A stretch of 64,000 nt of DNA from JBGPQJ01 sp963829485 (GCA_963829485.1 CAWHIK010000008.1:248001-312000), one strand, 5' to 3'. Positions 1-8,214 are shown, counted from the stretch's first letter. A program made the numbers and translations. Notes: generated by a model from the letters alone, not told the origin.

Positions 1-598
1 GGGTGAGAGCCATCAGGAGACCCACCAGGGAGGCTACCAGAAGCAGGATCACCGCCCATACTTCAGGGGCGATGCCGAAACCATTCCAGTTGACGTAGTA
101 CAGCAGGTCGGTGACGTTGGCCAAAGTTGCCACGGTGATCCACCCCAGGTACACGCTGAACGGGATGTCCACGCACCACTTCTCGGCAGCACCGACCCTG
201 GTCCGCGCCACATCCAATCTCAGGTAGGATGCGATAAGCAGACCGAGCAGACCCAGCATGACCAGCACGCTCAAGCCAAACTGGTTATAGTGCCAGCAGA
301 ACAGCCAGGCCGCGTTGAACAGTCCGCTCAGGGCGAAGAGATAACCCAGTTTGCGCAGGCGCGGGCTTTCCTTCTGGGCGGGCAGCGCCTGGTAGATGGC
401 GAAGGCTATCCAGCCGATGTAGATCACGCCCCAGATGGCAAAGACATAACCCGCCGGAACGAAGAACACCTGGAAGCGGTCCGAGATCTCGCCGGTGTTC
501 TGTCCGTTGAGCGGCAGGGTGCTGGCCAGGATGTTCACTGTCAGGGCCAGTACCACTGACAGGATGTTCGCGATTTGACGCCAGATATCTTTCTTCAT
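1..598 (-). CDS. TspO/MBR-like tryptophan-rich sensory protein (3' end cut by window edge)
   Basis: About 199 residues are visible from the ATG at 598, and the reading frame runs off the left edge without a stop. The start follows an AAGGAG box; an alternative ATG five bases upstream hits a stop at once. The protein is very hydrophobic, with about five to six membrane segments, and it is rich in Trp and Tyr in the pattern of the TspO/MBR family (for example FAIWGVIYIGW near residue 55, then NAAWLFCWHYN). TspO proteins bind porphyrins and other hydrophobic ligands in membranes; the ligand here is unknown. It lies 76 bases upstream, in transcription order, of another small membrane protein (DUF2177) on the same strand, but each has its own ribosome binding site. 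The family call is fairly safe; the role is not. Confidence 0.75.
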   Translation of the reverse strand, partial: MKKDIWRQIANILSVVLALTVNILASTLPLNGQNTGEISDRFQVFFVPAGYVFAIWGVIYIGWIAFAIYQALPAQKESPRLRKLGYLFALSGLFNAAWLFCWHYNQFGLSVLVMLGLLGLLIASYLRLDVARTRVGAAEKWCVDIPFSVYLGWITVATLANVTDLLYYVNWNGFGIAPEVWAVILLLVASLVGLLMALT

Positions 599-674
599 TT
601 CATTTTCTCCTTGATAAGTTTTTTATTCAGTCCTCAGGTTTCTCCCGGGCGGACTGAAGTTGACTAAAATAAAT

Positions 675-1076
675 TTACCGCATCCGCCGTCCGATGGACA
701 AACCGGCATAGCTGACAATTACACTGAGTGTTGTCCCCCACACCATGTCCACAACGGAAAGAACCAGCGGCCAGTCCTTGATGGTCGCGAGGTTGGTCAG
801 GTCGTAGGTGGCATAGGTAATCAGGCCGAAGAGCGCGGCACGCAGCAAGGTATCACGCATCGAACCCGATTTTAGCCCGGGCAGGACCACAAACACCAGA
901 ATCCCGACGATGAACAACAGGTAGAAGATGATGGCTGCCAGCCAGTTCACGCTGGGAGCCATCAGATAACCGAGGTATTTGCTGTAGAACGTCCGCGCGA
1001 CAAGGCCAAGCCAGACCATGTCCACAGCAAAAAAGACCAGCAGGGTGGAAAAATAGAGTTTTAAGTAGTAAGCCAT
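675..1076 (-). CDS. DUF2177 family membrane protein
   Basis: A 133-residue protein with four predicted membrane helices. I chose the ATG at 1076 because an AAAGGA/AGGA box lies just upstream; the longer frame starting at 1127 adds 17 residues unlike the family. Family-type features are the D-M-V-W pair in helix 1 (around residue 16), the segment TYATYDLTNLATIKDWP around residue 90, and a second D-M-V-W-G near residue 112. DUF2177 has no established function. The gene precedes the TspO-like gene on the same strand, so the two could be co-transcribed, though no link is proven. Confidence 0.8.
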   Translation of the reverse strand: MAYYLKLYFSTLLVFFAVDMVWLGLVARTFYSKYLGYLMAPSVNWLAAIIFYLLFIVGILVFVVLPGLKSGSMRDTLLRAALFGLITYATYDLTNLATIKDWPLVLSVVDMVWGTTLSVIVSYAGLSIGRRMR

Positions 1077-1382
1077 ATCCTGCGTCCTTTTTGAGATGAG
1101 ATTGAAAATTGATCTGCAATGAAACAAAGGGAAATTGCTGAACTGAATTTATTGTACAACATTTTTCCGCCAAGCATCTTCGGGGGCGTTGCGACATTCC
1201 TGACACCAGCTACCGTGGGGCATGATTCAAGGGTGATTTAGGGTTGTATCTGAGAAAATGAGAGAATCATTAGAAATCTGGACAATATATTGACAAAGCG
1301 GACAATATAGGTAAAATAGAGACATAATCTGTACAAAATATGTGCAGAAATCAAAAAACTTTAGAAATAGGAGAAAAGAAAC
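1077..1382. other. Intergenic region between divergent genes
   Basis: This 306-base gap separates the leftward DUF2177 gene from the rightward fasciclin gene. It is AT-rich in its second half, where the fasciclin promoter lies. The first half (1077-1250) has no recognisable RNA, repeat or ORF with a believable start. Confidence 0.6.
1290..1317 (+). promoter_or_regulatory. Sigma-70-type promoter of the fasciclin lipoprotein gene
   Basis: TTGACA at 1290-1295, a 16-base spacer, then TAAAAT at 1312-1317. The start codon at 1383 would have a leader of roughly 60 bases ending in an AGGAGA ribosome binding site at 1369-1374. Confidence 0.6.
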
Positions 1383-2369
1383 ATGAAACTCAAAACGTTC
1401 GTTTTTTCAGCACTGATGGTTGGAATGCTCACCCTGGCAGCCTGCGCCCCCGCAGCCACCCCCATGCCTGAGCCAACCGCCATGCCCGAACCGACCGCCG
1501 TCCCGACCGAAGCCCCCATGGCCAAGGACATCGTGGACACCGCTGTTGCTGACGGCCGCTTCACCACCCTGGCTGCCGCTTTGCAGGCCGCCGGACTGGT
1601 CGACGCGCTCAAAGGTGAAGGCCCCTTCACTGTCTTCGCCCCCACCGATGATGCCTTCGCCAAGCTCCCCGCCGGCACCCTCGACAGCCTGCTCCTGCCT
1701 GAGAACAAACAGGCTCTGACCGACATCCTGCTTTACCATGTCGTCGAAGGCAAGGCCATGGCCGCTGATGTGGTTGGTCTACCCGCCGTCGCCACCCTGC
1801 TCGGCAAGGACGTCGCCATCAAGCAGGACATGGGCAATGTGTACGCCAACGACGCCCAGATCATCATCACCGACATCGAGACCTCCAACGGCGTGATCCA
1901 TGTCATCGATGCAGTGCTCCTGCCCCCGGCTGAGGAAGCCGCCATGGATGAGAAGCTGGACATCGTCGACACCGCAGTCGCTGACGGCCGCTTCACCACC
2001 CTGGCCGCTGCGCTCCAGGCTGCCGGACTGGTCGAAACACTTAAAGGCGAAGGTCCCTTCACCGTCTTTGCCCCCACCGATGATGCTTTCGCTGCCCTGC
2101 CCGCCGGCACCCTCGACAGCCTGCTTCTCCCTGAGAACAAGCAGAAGCTGACCGACATCCTGCTCTACCATGTTGTCTCCGGCAAGGTCATGGCTTCTGA
2201 CGTGGTCAACCTGACCAGCGCCCCGACCGTGCTCGGCAAGGACGTCTCCATCAAGGTCCAGGACGGAAAGGTCTACCTGAACGACACCGTGCAGGTCATC
2301 ATCACCGACATCGAAACCTCCAACGGTGTAATCCATGTCATTGACGCGGTTCTCCTCCCGCCTCAATAA
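1383..2369 (+). CDS. Lipoprotein with two fasciclin (FAS1) domains
   Basis: A 328-residue secreted lipoprotein. The signal peptide ends in L-T-L-A-A-C with the lipid-bearing Cys at residue 21, followed by a Pro/Thr/Met-rich linker (about 22-47). Two FAS1 domains follow, at about 48-180 and 193-326, each with the FAS1 core PFTVFAPTDDAFA and the C-terminal ITDIETSNGVIHVIDAVL block. FAS1 domains mediate cell-surface adhesion or matrix contacts. The two domains are nearly identical over long stretches, so this looks like a recent internal duplication. The ATG at 1383 has an AGGAGA box 8 bases upstream. It is a single-gene unit with its own promoter and a hairpin terminator after the stop. Confidence 0.93.
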   Translation: MKLKTFVFSALMVGMLTLAACAPAATPMPEPTAMPEPTAVPTEAPMAKDIVDTAVADGRFTTLAAALQAAGLVDALKGEGPFTVFAPTDDAFAKLPAGTLDSLLLPENKQALTDILLYHVVEGKAMAADVVGLPAVATLLGKDVAIKQDMGNVYANDAQIIITDIETSNGVIHVIDAVLLPPAEEAAMDEKLDIVDTAVADGRFTTLAAALQAAGLVETLKGEGPFTVFAPTDDAFAALPAGTLDSLLLPENKQKLTDILLYHVVSGKVMASDVVNLTSAPTVLGKDVSIKVQDGKVYLNDTVQVIITDIETSNGVIHVIDAVLLPPQ

Positions 2370-2402
2370 ATATCCTCCTCATTAGTGGTTGTGGTGAAAG
2401 AA

Positions 2403-2431
2403 GAAAGGACGGGTGCAATGCCCGTCCTTTC
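2403..2431. terminator. Hairpin terminator between convergent genes
   Basis: GAAAGGACGGG at 2403-2413 pairs perfectly (11 bp) with CCCGTCCTTTC at 2421-2431 across a 7-base loop. It sits between the stops of the fasciclin gene and the leftward Ntn hydrolase, so it may act in both directions, although the T tract is short. Confidence 0.7.
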
Positions 2432-2489
2432 GATTCAGAACCATGAATACCTTAGGAATTATTGCCTGGCTTCCAGGCTCGTCAATTTC

Positions 2490-3548
2490 TTACTTGGGAT
2501 TCAAATAATCAGATATTTTGAAATCGTGAACATGTGCGTAATCCCTGCCCATGGCAACGCTGACCTCTCCCTGCGCCATTTGATAGACCACCGACCACTG
2601 GGTGATATCCTGTGACACGTCCCTCAACAACTCCATCGCGGACACTGAATCCAACATCCCCTGAGCCTCCTTCAAGCGGGCATCGATCGTATTGTAGCGC
2701 CAGCAATTCCCATCCTGAGGATCCTCCACGGAAGACAGCAGGAAATTCGTCGCCAGGTGCCAGGGCTGTTCATTCTCGATGACATGCAATTCACCGCGGT
2801 AGAATTCCACCAGGACGGACTTCTTATCCTTATCAGCCATCAGGTAATGCACCGGCGGCCCTCCCTCAAAATCGATGTTATGGTCCATGAGGATGGCAAC
2901 AGCCTCATCCACGTCCCGGGCATGATCCAGCATTTCGCGGATGATACCAAGCGAACCAAAGGTTTCCTTTGCCGGGTCCGCCTGCCTATTCCCCGGCGGG
3001 ACGGCAGCCATTCCGATCGCGAGTCCGTGCTCATTCATCCCGTCAAAGGGAATGAGCGGGGCATCCAGAAGACCTTCCCTCTCTTCGAGCGAAAGTTCTG
3101 TCAGGTTGGAAACAGCCTCTTCGCCCAGGTCAAGATATGCCATGTCCACCATCGAAACGGAGGCGTAGCCGTCGGGCGGATCGGTAAACACCAGCAGCGC
3201 CGGGCTGAACTGCCAGTCGAAGTTGCGGCCATAGAGGAGATGGTCGTCGTCGAGCAGGACGGTAAAGAGCGCGCATGCCCAATTCTGCTTGGAGATTGCT
3301 GTTTTATCAGCTTGAAATTGAGCTGTCCGGCGGGATTCGTATTCCCCGTAATAGCGCATCGTGTAGAGCGGATAATCGTCCACCTGTTTCAGCGAGGCGA
3401 GGGTCGCAATCTCATTTTCCGCGTTGGCGGCGGAATCAAGATCAGGCACGCTGGGCATGGCAGGATCGGGAGTCGACTGTGCCAACGTGCATGCAGTTAA
3501 AAATCCCGTGAGCAGCAGGCTAATGAGCATAACCTTTTTCACATCCAT
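2490..3548 (-). CDS. Lipoprotein, linear-amide C-N hydrolase (Ntn hydrolase, choloylglycine/penicillin acylase type)
   Basis: A 352-residue lipoprotein: the signal peptide ends L-T-A-C with Cys20, and the start has a GAGGAG box. Family-type features of Ntn C-N hydrolases follow: a candidate nucleophile Cys92 in NWACALF, then YGRNFDW with Arg108 and Asp111, and a later LATNF segment holding the conserved Asn. In characterised relatives the Cys becomes N-terminal after cleavage of the leading peptide. Here about 90 residues including the lipid anchor precede it, so if processing happens the catalytic part would be released from the anchor or remain associated with it. Substrate unknown; bile-salt hydrolase, acyl-homoserine-lactone acylase and acyl-CoA:6-aminopenicillanate acyltransferase all belong here. 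It is transcribed alone. Confidence 0.8.
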   Translation of the reverse strand: MDVKKVMLISLLLTGFLTACTLAQSTPDPAMPSVPDLDSAANAENEIATLASLKQVDDYPLYTMRYYGEYESRRTAQFQADKTAISKQNWACALFTVLLDDDHLLYGRNFDWQFSPALLVFTDPPDGYASVSMVDMAYLDLGEEAVSNLTELSLEEREGLLDAPLIPFDGMNEHGLAIGMAAVPPGNRQADPAKETFGSLGIIREMLDHARDVDEAVAILMDHNIDFEGGPPVHYLMADKDKKSVLVEFYRGELHVIENEQPWHLATNFLLSSVEDPQDGNCWRYNTIDARLKEAQGMLDSVSAMELLRDVSQDITQWSVVYQMAQGEVSVAMGRDYAHVHDFKISDYLNPK

Positions 3549-3696
3549 TGAAAACTCCTCGTGGTCGAATCGCTTTCATCAATAGATAGGTGGCATGTCC
3601 TCATCCAGCTTCAGCGTACTACTTTTTTCCACGGAAAACAATCTCTTCACACATTAAAAAACACAGCGTGCCCGAACAATTATTCAGGCACGCTAT

Positions 3697-3739
3697 ATTC
3701 TGAAATTTCAATCCAGCTTACTGCGAGAGGCAGGTGAAC
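3697..3739 (-). pseudogene. Remnant of the 3' end of a second copy of the orphan lipoprotein gene
   Basis: On the minus strand, the last codons before a stop read CLSQ-stop, exactly as at the 3' end of the lipoprotein gene at 4809. TTACTGCGAGAGGCAGG is shared base for base, and TGAAATTTCA lies just outside in both copies. A terminator hairpin sits next to it in the same relative position in both loci. The rest of the gene is missing. I read this as a duplicated locus that lost its middle by deletion. Confidence 0.6.
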
Positions 3740-3767
3740 AATTAGCCTGGATTCTAATTATTCCCTA

Positions 3768-3796
3768 TTGTGTCCGATTTGGTAAAATTGTATACT
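3768..3796 (+). promoter_or_regulatory. Candidate promoter of the 3888 membrane-protein gene
   Basis: TTGTGT at 3768-3773, a 17-base spacer, and TATACT at 3791-3796. The sequence AAATTGTATACTACTTG around the -10 box recurs at 5673-5689 upstream of the methyltransferase gene. Confidence 0.5.
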
Positions 3797-3887
3797 ACTT
3801 GGAGAAACGACTTAACCCACCCACATCCAATCCCAGCTCACAAGTAACTCATACACTTATCGGTTGAAAGGATTAACGGTATGAAAT

Positions 3888-4700
3888 ATGAAAAATGATG
3901 CGATCTACCCCATCACCCGCATAGTCGCCGCAATAATTGTCCCCGTTTTATGGCTGGCATTTTTATTGCTATATTTTTATCCCGACCTGACCGGGGAGCG
4001 TTTCGCCTGGCTGATCAAGCCGCACATGACCTCCCTGTACATCGGCGCGGGCTACCTTGGCGGTTCGTGGCTGTTCCTGAACACCCTGTTCGGGAAACGC
4101 TGGCACCGGGTCCAGGGAGGATATCTGCCGATCACTGTCTTCACCTGGTTCATGATAATCGCAACGCTGATGCACTGGGACCGGTTCTCGCTCGGCAAAT
4201 TCGGGTTCAACCTGTGGCTGATTCTTTACATCGTTACACCGATCCTTGTCCCCACGCTGTGGTTCTACAACCGGCGGACCGACCCGGGCACACCGGAGGA
4301 ATCGGACCTGATGGTGGCGCACTGGGCGATGTGGGTCCTGCGCGTTGTCGGCGCAGTGGGCTTGGCTTTCGCGGTAGTCGCTTTTCTTTACCCGCCGCTC
4401 ATCATGAATGTCTGGCCGTGGCCGCTGACCCCGCTGACTGGGCGCATCATGTCCGGCTGGATCGCCCTGCTGGGTGTCGGCGCGCTGACCATGGCTGCAG
4501 ACCTGCGCTGGACATCCTGGCGCGTCCCCTTCGAGAGCATCCTGATCTGGCATGTGCTGGTCCTGATGGCAGTAATCATAAAGGCGCCGGATTTCACCAT
4601 GGGAGTGCTCAACTGGTACACCGCCGCCATTGCGCTGATGGTGGCAGGGATTATTTTCCTTTATGTGATGATGGAACGCAAAAGGCGAAAAATAGCATAG
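3888..4700 (+). CDS. Multi-spanning membrane protein, function unknown
   Basis: A 270-residue integral membrane protein with about eight hydrophobic segments and a very basic C-terminus (ERKRRKIA). I do not recognise a named family. Trp is abundant, and charged residues cluster in the loops between helices, which fits a simple polytopic protein rather than a channel or transporter with a known signature. No signal peptide cleavage site or catalytic motif stands out. The start is an ATG with no strong ribosome binding site in the expected window, so it is not certain. It is flanked by its own promoter and a terminator, so it is probably monocistronic. Confidence 0.75.
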   Translation: MKNDAIYPITRIVAAIIVPVLWLAFLLLYFYPDLTGERFAWLIKPHMTSLYIGAGYLGGSWLFLNTLFGKRWHRVQGGYLPITVFTWFMIIATLMHWDRFSLGKFGFNLWLILYIVTPILVPTLWFYNRRTDPGTPEESDLMVAHWAMWVLRVVGAVGLAFAVVAFLYPPLIMNVWPWPLTPLTGRIMSGWIALLGVGALTMAADLRWTSWRVPFESILIWHVLVLMAVIIKAPDFTMGVLNWYTAAIALMVAGIIFLYVMMERKRRKIA

Positions 4701-4755
4701 CGTATTTTGCCCAGTTCAAATTGACCCTTTCTTAATCTGCTTAATCCCTTATTGA

Positions 4756-4787
4756 CACAATGCCCGAAACGAGATTCGGGCATTGTG
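4756..4787. terminator. Bidirectional hairpin between convergent genes
   Basis: CACAATGCCCGAA at 4756-4768 pairs perfectly (13 bp) with TTCGGGCATTGTG at 4775-4787 around a 6-base loop. It lies between the stop of the 3888 gene and the stop of the leftward lipoprotein gene at 4809. Confidence 0.75.
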
Positions 4788-4808
4788 CATGTTGAAATTT
4801 CAGACCGT

Positions 4809-5540
4809 TTACTGCGAGAGGCAGGCCGCGTTGATCAGCGGTGGATGCGGAGCGACCGTGGGAACAACAATCGGCTGGCCGGGAGAGAGCGACAACGAGG
4901 CCAGGATGCCCTGCAGATCGGCAGAGTCCAGACGGTCCTGCTGCTGGGTGACGAAGATCATCAATTTATCGGGCGCAAGCCGGAACAGGATGGCCGTGAA
5001 CAATGGATCATTGCTGTTGACGAGGTTCTGCAACTGGATGACGGTGGCTTCATTCTGACCGATGAGGACATCTTCCGATGAGACAATGGCACTTGTCTCG
5101 GGATCTCTCGGGTAGGCCTCGGCATTGGATAAGGCAGGGTCAATCCCCTCGAAAACCAGGAAATCAGCTGTGAAAACGCCTTCAGGTGCGACCCCGTCCT
5201 TCCACTGTCCCTTGACAGAATTGGCGCGGAAATAGTCTTCGTCGAAGCTGCGCAAGCTGAGCGCCGCGCCATCGCCCTCGGCGGGTATGGGATACATGAC
5301 CCACCAGCACGGATACGCCAGGCCAATCCCATAGCGCGGATCGCGGTACTCCACCCAGGCGCTGTTTACGAACGGCTCAGGCGTGGGCTGGGCCTCCACG
5401 GTCGGCATGATGGGTATCGTGCTGACAATGGGTGGGACTTCAGCGGCAGGGATTTCGGTCGGGGCAGGCGCTGATTGAGGCGCACAGGCCGCCAGCAGAG
5501 CGGATAAGAGGATAAGAAAGGTGAAACGACGGGTAAACAT
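4809..5540 (-). CDS. Orphan lipoprotein with Pro/Thr-rich linker
   Basis: A 243-residue secreted lipoprotein: the signal peptide ends L-L-A-A-C with Cys19, followed by a Pro-, Thr- and Ala-rich linker to about residue 55. The remaining 185 residues are a globular, mostly beta-pattern domain I do not recognise. The segment YRDPRYGIGLAYPCWW near residue 66 resembles the opening of many Anaerolineae surface lipoproteins, which is a loose analogy. There is no enzyme motif. The start has an AGGAG box. Its leader shares 18 bases (AACTTTAGAAATAGGAGA) with the leader of the fasciclin gene. A truncated relic of the same 3' end lies about 1.1 kb to the left. Confidence 0.8.
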   Translation of the reverse strand: MFTRRFTFLILLSALLAACAPQSAPAPTEIPAAEVPPIVSTIPIMPTVEAQPTPEPFVNSAWVEYRDPRYGIGLAYPCWWVMYPIPAEGDGAALSLRSFDEDYFRANSVKGQWKDGVAPEGVFTADFLVFEGIDPALSNAEAYPRDPETSAIVSSEDVLIGQNEATVIQLQNLVNSNDPLFTAILFRLAPDKLMIFVTQQQDRLDSADLQGILASLSLSPGQPIVVPTVAPHPPLINAACLSQ

Positions 5541-5560
5541 GGGAGTCTCCTATTTCTAAA

Positions 5561-5589
5561 GTTATACCCTGACGCTTACAGACAGTAAA
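5561..5589 (-). promoter_or_regulatory. Promoter of the orphan lipoprotein gene
   Basis: Read on the minus strand: TTTACT (5584-5589), a 17-base spacer, then TATAAC (5561-5566), followed directly by the leader shared with the fasciclin gene and the start at 5540. Confidence 0.55.
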
Positions 5590-5654
5590 AAGTTCCAGCC
5601 GGGAAATTATAACGCCACCAGAAAGTGGATGCAGACTGCATCCATCAGCGCCTG

Positions 5655-5683
5655 TTGCTTCCCGCCTGCGGAAATTGTATACT
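5655..5683 (+). promoter_or_regulatory. Candidate promoter of the methyltransferase gene
   Basis: TTGCTT at 5655-5660, a 17-base spacer, TATACT at 5678-5683. The same box and its flanks occur at 3784-3805. The downstream ATG at 5710 has AAGGTGG 10 bases before it. Confidence 0.5.
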
Positions 5684-5709
5684 ACTTGAAGACAAGGTGG
5701 TCTTTGAGC

Positions 5710-7169
5710 ATGCGAACCTGGCAGTTTTCCATTAAAAACGCGTTATCTAGATTGAAGGCAGAGATTTTCAAACAGCAGACAGCCGGTTTGCGCCGGCTAT
5801 CCACTATTCCTGTTCCACAGCTTTCTCCTGAGATAGCTGCTACTCTTCAGAAGGTATTACAGACCAGCGGATTTACCTCCTCTTCGAAGGAGACTCCCCC
5901 GACGAGAGCCCCGTCCTGATCACATTAAAACGCTTATTCGTCCGCGCAGAGGCGGTTAATGTAAACGAGGCTGCGCGCGCCTTTTCACCGCTAAAGCTTG
6001 ACGAGTTGATCCATTCAGGCCTGTTGCGCCAGGACGGCGTCATGGTAAAAAGCTTGCTGCAGGCTCAGAGTTACGATGGCCTGATCTTCTTTTCTGATTT
6101 TCTCCATTACAACCATGCCGAGGATTGCGTCCTGCCAGTCGGCCCTTCCGGGAAATACCTGGCGAAATTGACCATCCGCAAGCCGGTTAAATCGACGCTC
6201 GACCTCGGCTGTGGCTGCGGCGTCCAATCCCTGCTAGCGGCACAGCACTGCGCACGAGTCACGGCGACCGACATCAACCCCCGGGCGCTGGCCATGACGC
6301 GCCTGAATGCGGAACTGAACGGGGTGCCCAATATTGAGCTGCTCGAAGGCAGCTATCTGGAGCCGGTAAAAGGGCGTCGTTTTGACCTGATCCTTGCCAA
6401 CCTGCCTTATGTTCTCTCGCCGGAGATAAAACTGATTTACCGCGACACGCAGGGAGACGCTTACCTGCACCAGTTGATCCGTGAGATCCCGGCTTATCTG
6501 ACCGAGGGCGGATTTGCCCAGCTTATTTCCAACTGGGTCTTTGGGAAGGACGAATCCTGGTGGGAGCCTGTGGAAACAACAGTGGATGAATTAGGCGTGG
6601 ACACATGGCTGATCCATAACGGCACCTGGGATGCGGAGCAGTATGCAGATTTGTGGCTGGACCAAGACAGCCTGCTCAGTAAAAACAAGCGCAATTATGC
6701 AAAGAAAAAAAAGACCTGGCTTCAGTGGTTTCGCGATCAGGGAATCGAGCGAATCGCGCTGGGGGACATCATCCTGAGGCGCCGCTCATCCGATCAAAAC
6801 TGGGTCTCGTCAGCCAGCGTGACGAAGAGCCTTGAATCCCCTGCCGGAGAACAGCTTTTGCGGTTGTTTGAGTCGCAGGATTTTCTGTTCAGCCTGCCGG
6901 ACAACGAAGCGCTGCTTGAGGCGGTCCTCACCCCTTTGGACATGGATGTGCAACAAGGGGCAGCCTTCTCCATCTCGGGAAATTATTTTAAGGCCGACAT
7001 CCTGCCATTAACCGAAGAAATCCTAAGTCATCTGGATGGCAGGACCCGCCTGCGCGAGGCCATTCAAAAAACCGGCCGGGGAGTGGACGACAACCCCATC
7101 CTGCTCCTTGAGATTAAAACCCTGGTGGGCCTGGGCATGCTTGTGCAGTCACCTTTCCGTGGGGAATAA
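5710..7169 (+). CDS. Class I SAM-dependent methyltransferase (HemK/PrmC-like core), frameshifted near its N-terminus
   Basis: The N-terminal about 45 residues (MRTWQFSIKN..., ATG at 5710) are in one frame and the rest in another. The shift needed lies around 5840-5870, where the first frame ends in SPEIAATLQK and the second picks up EGITDQRIYLLFEG. Read across, this is a protein of about 485 residues with a helical N-terminal domain, a methyltransferase core with DLGCGCGVQSLL for S-adenosylmethionine, and NLPY (an NPPY variant seen in enzymes modifying amide or exocyclic nitrogens), followed by a C-terminal domain of about 200 residues. This layout matches uncharacterised DUF7059/DUF7782-flanked methyltransferases. 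The substrate is unknown. The frameshift may be a sequencing error, because the catalytic part is intact. Confidence 0.75.
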
Positions 7170-7191
7170 AAAAACACCAGCCTTTCGGCTG
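7167..7191 (-). terminator. Rho-independent terminator of the DpnI-like operon
   Basis: On the minus strand: CAGCC, loop GAAA, GGCTG, then GTG and a run of seven T (complement of the A run at 7168-7174). It overlaps the stop codon of the convergent methyltransferase gene. Confidence 0.75.
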
Positions 7192-7224
7192 ATGACGAGG
7201 ACAATTTATCAATTTAAAGCAAAA

Positions 7225-7395
7225 CTAAAGGGTTTGGAGCTCGTTATTATTGAGAAGCAGCGCAATTGAGTCAGCTCGTTTCTTTGCATCTACAATCTCG
7301 TCAAACTCTGAACAAACACAAATTTCCCTTTTATCCTGCAAATCGACAACTTGATAAGTGCTACCGTCTACTTGATTAACGGCATATCTTTTCAT
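7225..7395 (-). CDS. Small hypothetical protein, 56 residues, downstream of the DpnI-like gene
   Basis: ATG at 7395 to TAG at 7225-7227, starting MKRYAVNQVDGSTYQVVDL and ending LQTL. A GAGGTG box lies a few bases upstream. It contains the pattern REICVCSEFDEIVDAKKRA, typical of small soluble alpha/beta proteins of unknown function; two Cys sit close together (residues 26 and 28). It starts 27 bases after the end of the DpnI-like gene, on the same strand and with the same low GC, and a terminator follows, so the two are probably one transcript. A role as partner or inhibitor of the restriction enzyme is only a guess. Confidence 0.6.
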   Translation of the reverse strand: MKRYAVNQVDGSTYQVVDLQDKREICVCSEFDEIVDAKKRADSIALLLNNNELQTL

Positions 7396-7422
7396 AGCAC
7401 CTCGCTTTCTCTAAGAATCATT

Positions 7423-8199
7423 TCAACGTATATGCAAGCTATACTTTCCACGACCAATAAAATCGATTATGTTTCTATTTCGCAGAATCTGCAACTGTTG
7501 CCGAATTTTGGCTTTGATGTTGTTATTCAAAGGGTGCTTGGATTGCAGATATGATTCAAATCTGTAAACTTCATCAAGGTAAAACTCTTGCTTTTTAATC
7601 TTTTCAACGCACAGTAATACATCAAGAAGCCAGCCTTTGGCTTCAACATTATGAGCGCTTTTTATGAAATCGGTGTTTTTCCATTTGTTTAGAACTTCAT
7701 TCTTTTCTATTACTTCGCCGTTTTGGACATAATAAATCTTACCGACTTCTGGAATGTCTTTCATCACAATATTGCATCCGACCCAGCCTGCCCTTCTTGC
7801 TGTTGGTCCCAAGGCATTTCTTTCCTCAATAATACTTGGAACAAAGAAATATTTAGGGATTGTAAGGAAGTTCTTGATAGCGAGGGAGGTCTTTTCATAA
7901 GACAGAAAGAAGAAATTCGGATTGTTTTCTGATTCGAGTCTCTCAATCATAGCGGAATAAGCACCATCAACTATCTTTTTGCCTACATTGCCATTTTGTG
8001 ATTTTAATTCGTACTCCTCCTCACAACTCTTGCAGAAGAAATCAGAGACTGGCTTATTATTCTCAAAGTGACTTAAGTTGGTCCCACAATTAGGACAGAA
8101 TGCGGAATTTAATACCCAATATTCTGTCATCACCCTAATCCGTTGGGCTGGACTTGTATAATTTATCGCAACGTCGGAAGGCAGTCTTAAATCGAGCAT
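7423..8199 (-). CDS. dpnI-like: DpnI-type restriction endonuclease (cuts N6-methylated GATC)
   Basis: The protein aligns by eye over its whole length with DpnI: CPNC and CKSC (Cys46, 49, 67, 70, counted from the longer start at 8232) form the zinc site, and Asp64 and Glu75-x-Lys77 form the PD-(D/E)XK centre with the same 11-residue spacing as DpnI's Asp53/Glu64. NNPNFFFL, PTARRAGWIGCN-like (here PTARRAGWVGCN), and IRQQLQILR plus GRGKY in the C-terminal winged-helix methyl reader are also present. I prefer the ATG at 8199 (258 residues), because it matches DpnI's N-terminus; the start at 8232 lies inside a hairpin. DpnI cleaves G(m6A)TC and has no cognate methylase, and none is seen here, so it would attack Dam-methylated incoming DNA. 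The gene is strikingly AT-rich against GC-rich neighbours, which suggests recent transfer. Confidence 0.93.
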   Translation of the reverse strand: MLDLRLPSDVAINYTSPAQRIRVMTEYWVLNSAFCPNCGTNLSHFENNKPVSDFFCKSCEEEYELKSQNGNVGKKIVDGAYSAMIERLESENNPNFFFLSYEKTSLAIKNFLTIPKYFFVPSIIEERNALGPTARRAGWVGCNIVMKDIPEVGKIYYVQNGEVIEKNEVLNKWKNTDFIKSAHNVEAKGWLLDVLLCVEKIKKQEFYLDEVYRFESYLQSKHPLNNNIKAKIRQQLQILRNRNIIDFIGRGKYSLHIR

Positions 8200-8214
8200 A
8201 CTTTGTTGTTTATG

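Larger units (their letters stand above)
3549..3887. other. Intergenic region holding a decayed copy of the 4.8-5.7 kb lipoprotein locus and a promoter
   Basis: This 339-base gap lies between divergent genes. It contains a degenerate terminator hairpin (AGCGTGCC 3665-3672 with GGCACGCT 3687-3694), then a stretch around 3700-3740 resembling the 3' end of the orphan lipoprotein gene at 4809, then a stretch around 3784-3805 resembling the promoter region at 5671-5692. No intact ORF is present. Confidence 0.6.

Noticed and set aside
2385..2615. 76-residue ORF after the fasciclin gene
   Set aside because: It runs through the terminator hairpin and into the 3' end of the convergent hydrolase gene.
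5629..5919. A separate 96-residue gene starting at 5629
   Set aside because: Its latter part is the N-terminus of the frameshifted methyltransferase, and its first 27 residues span the promoter.
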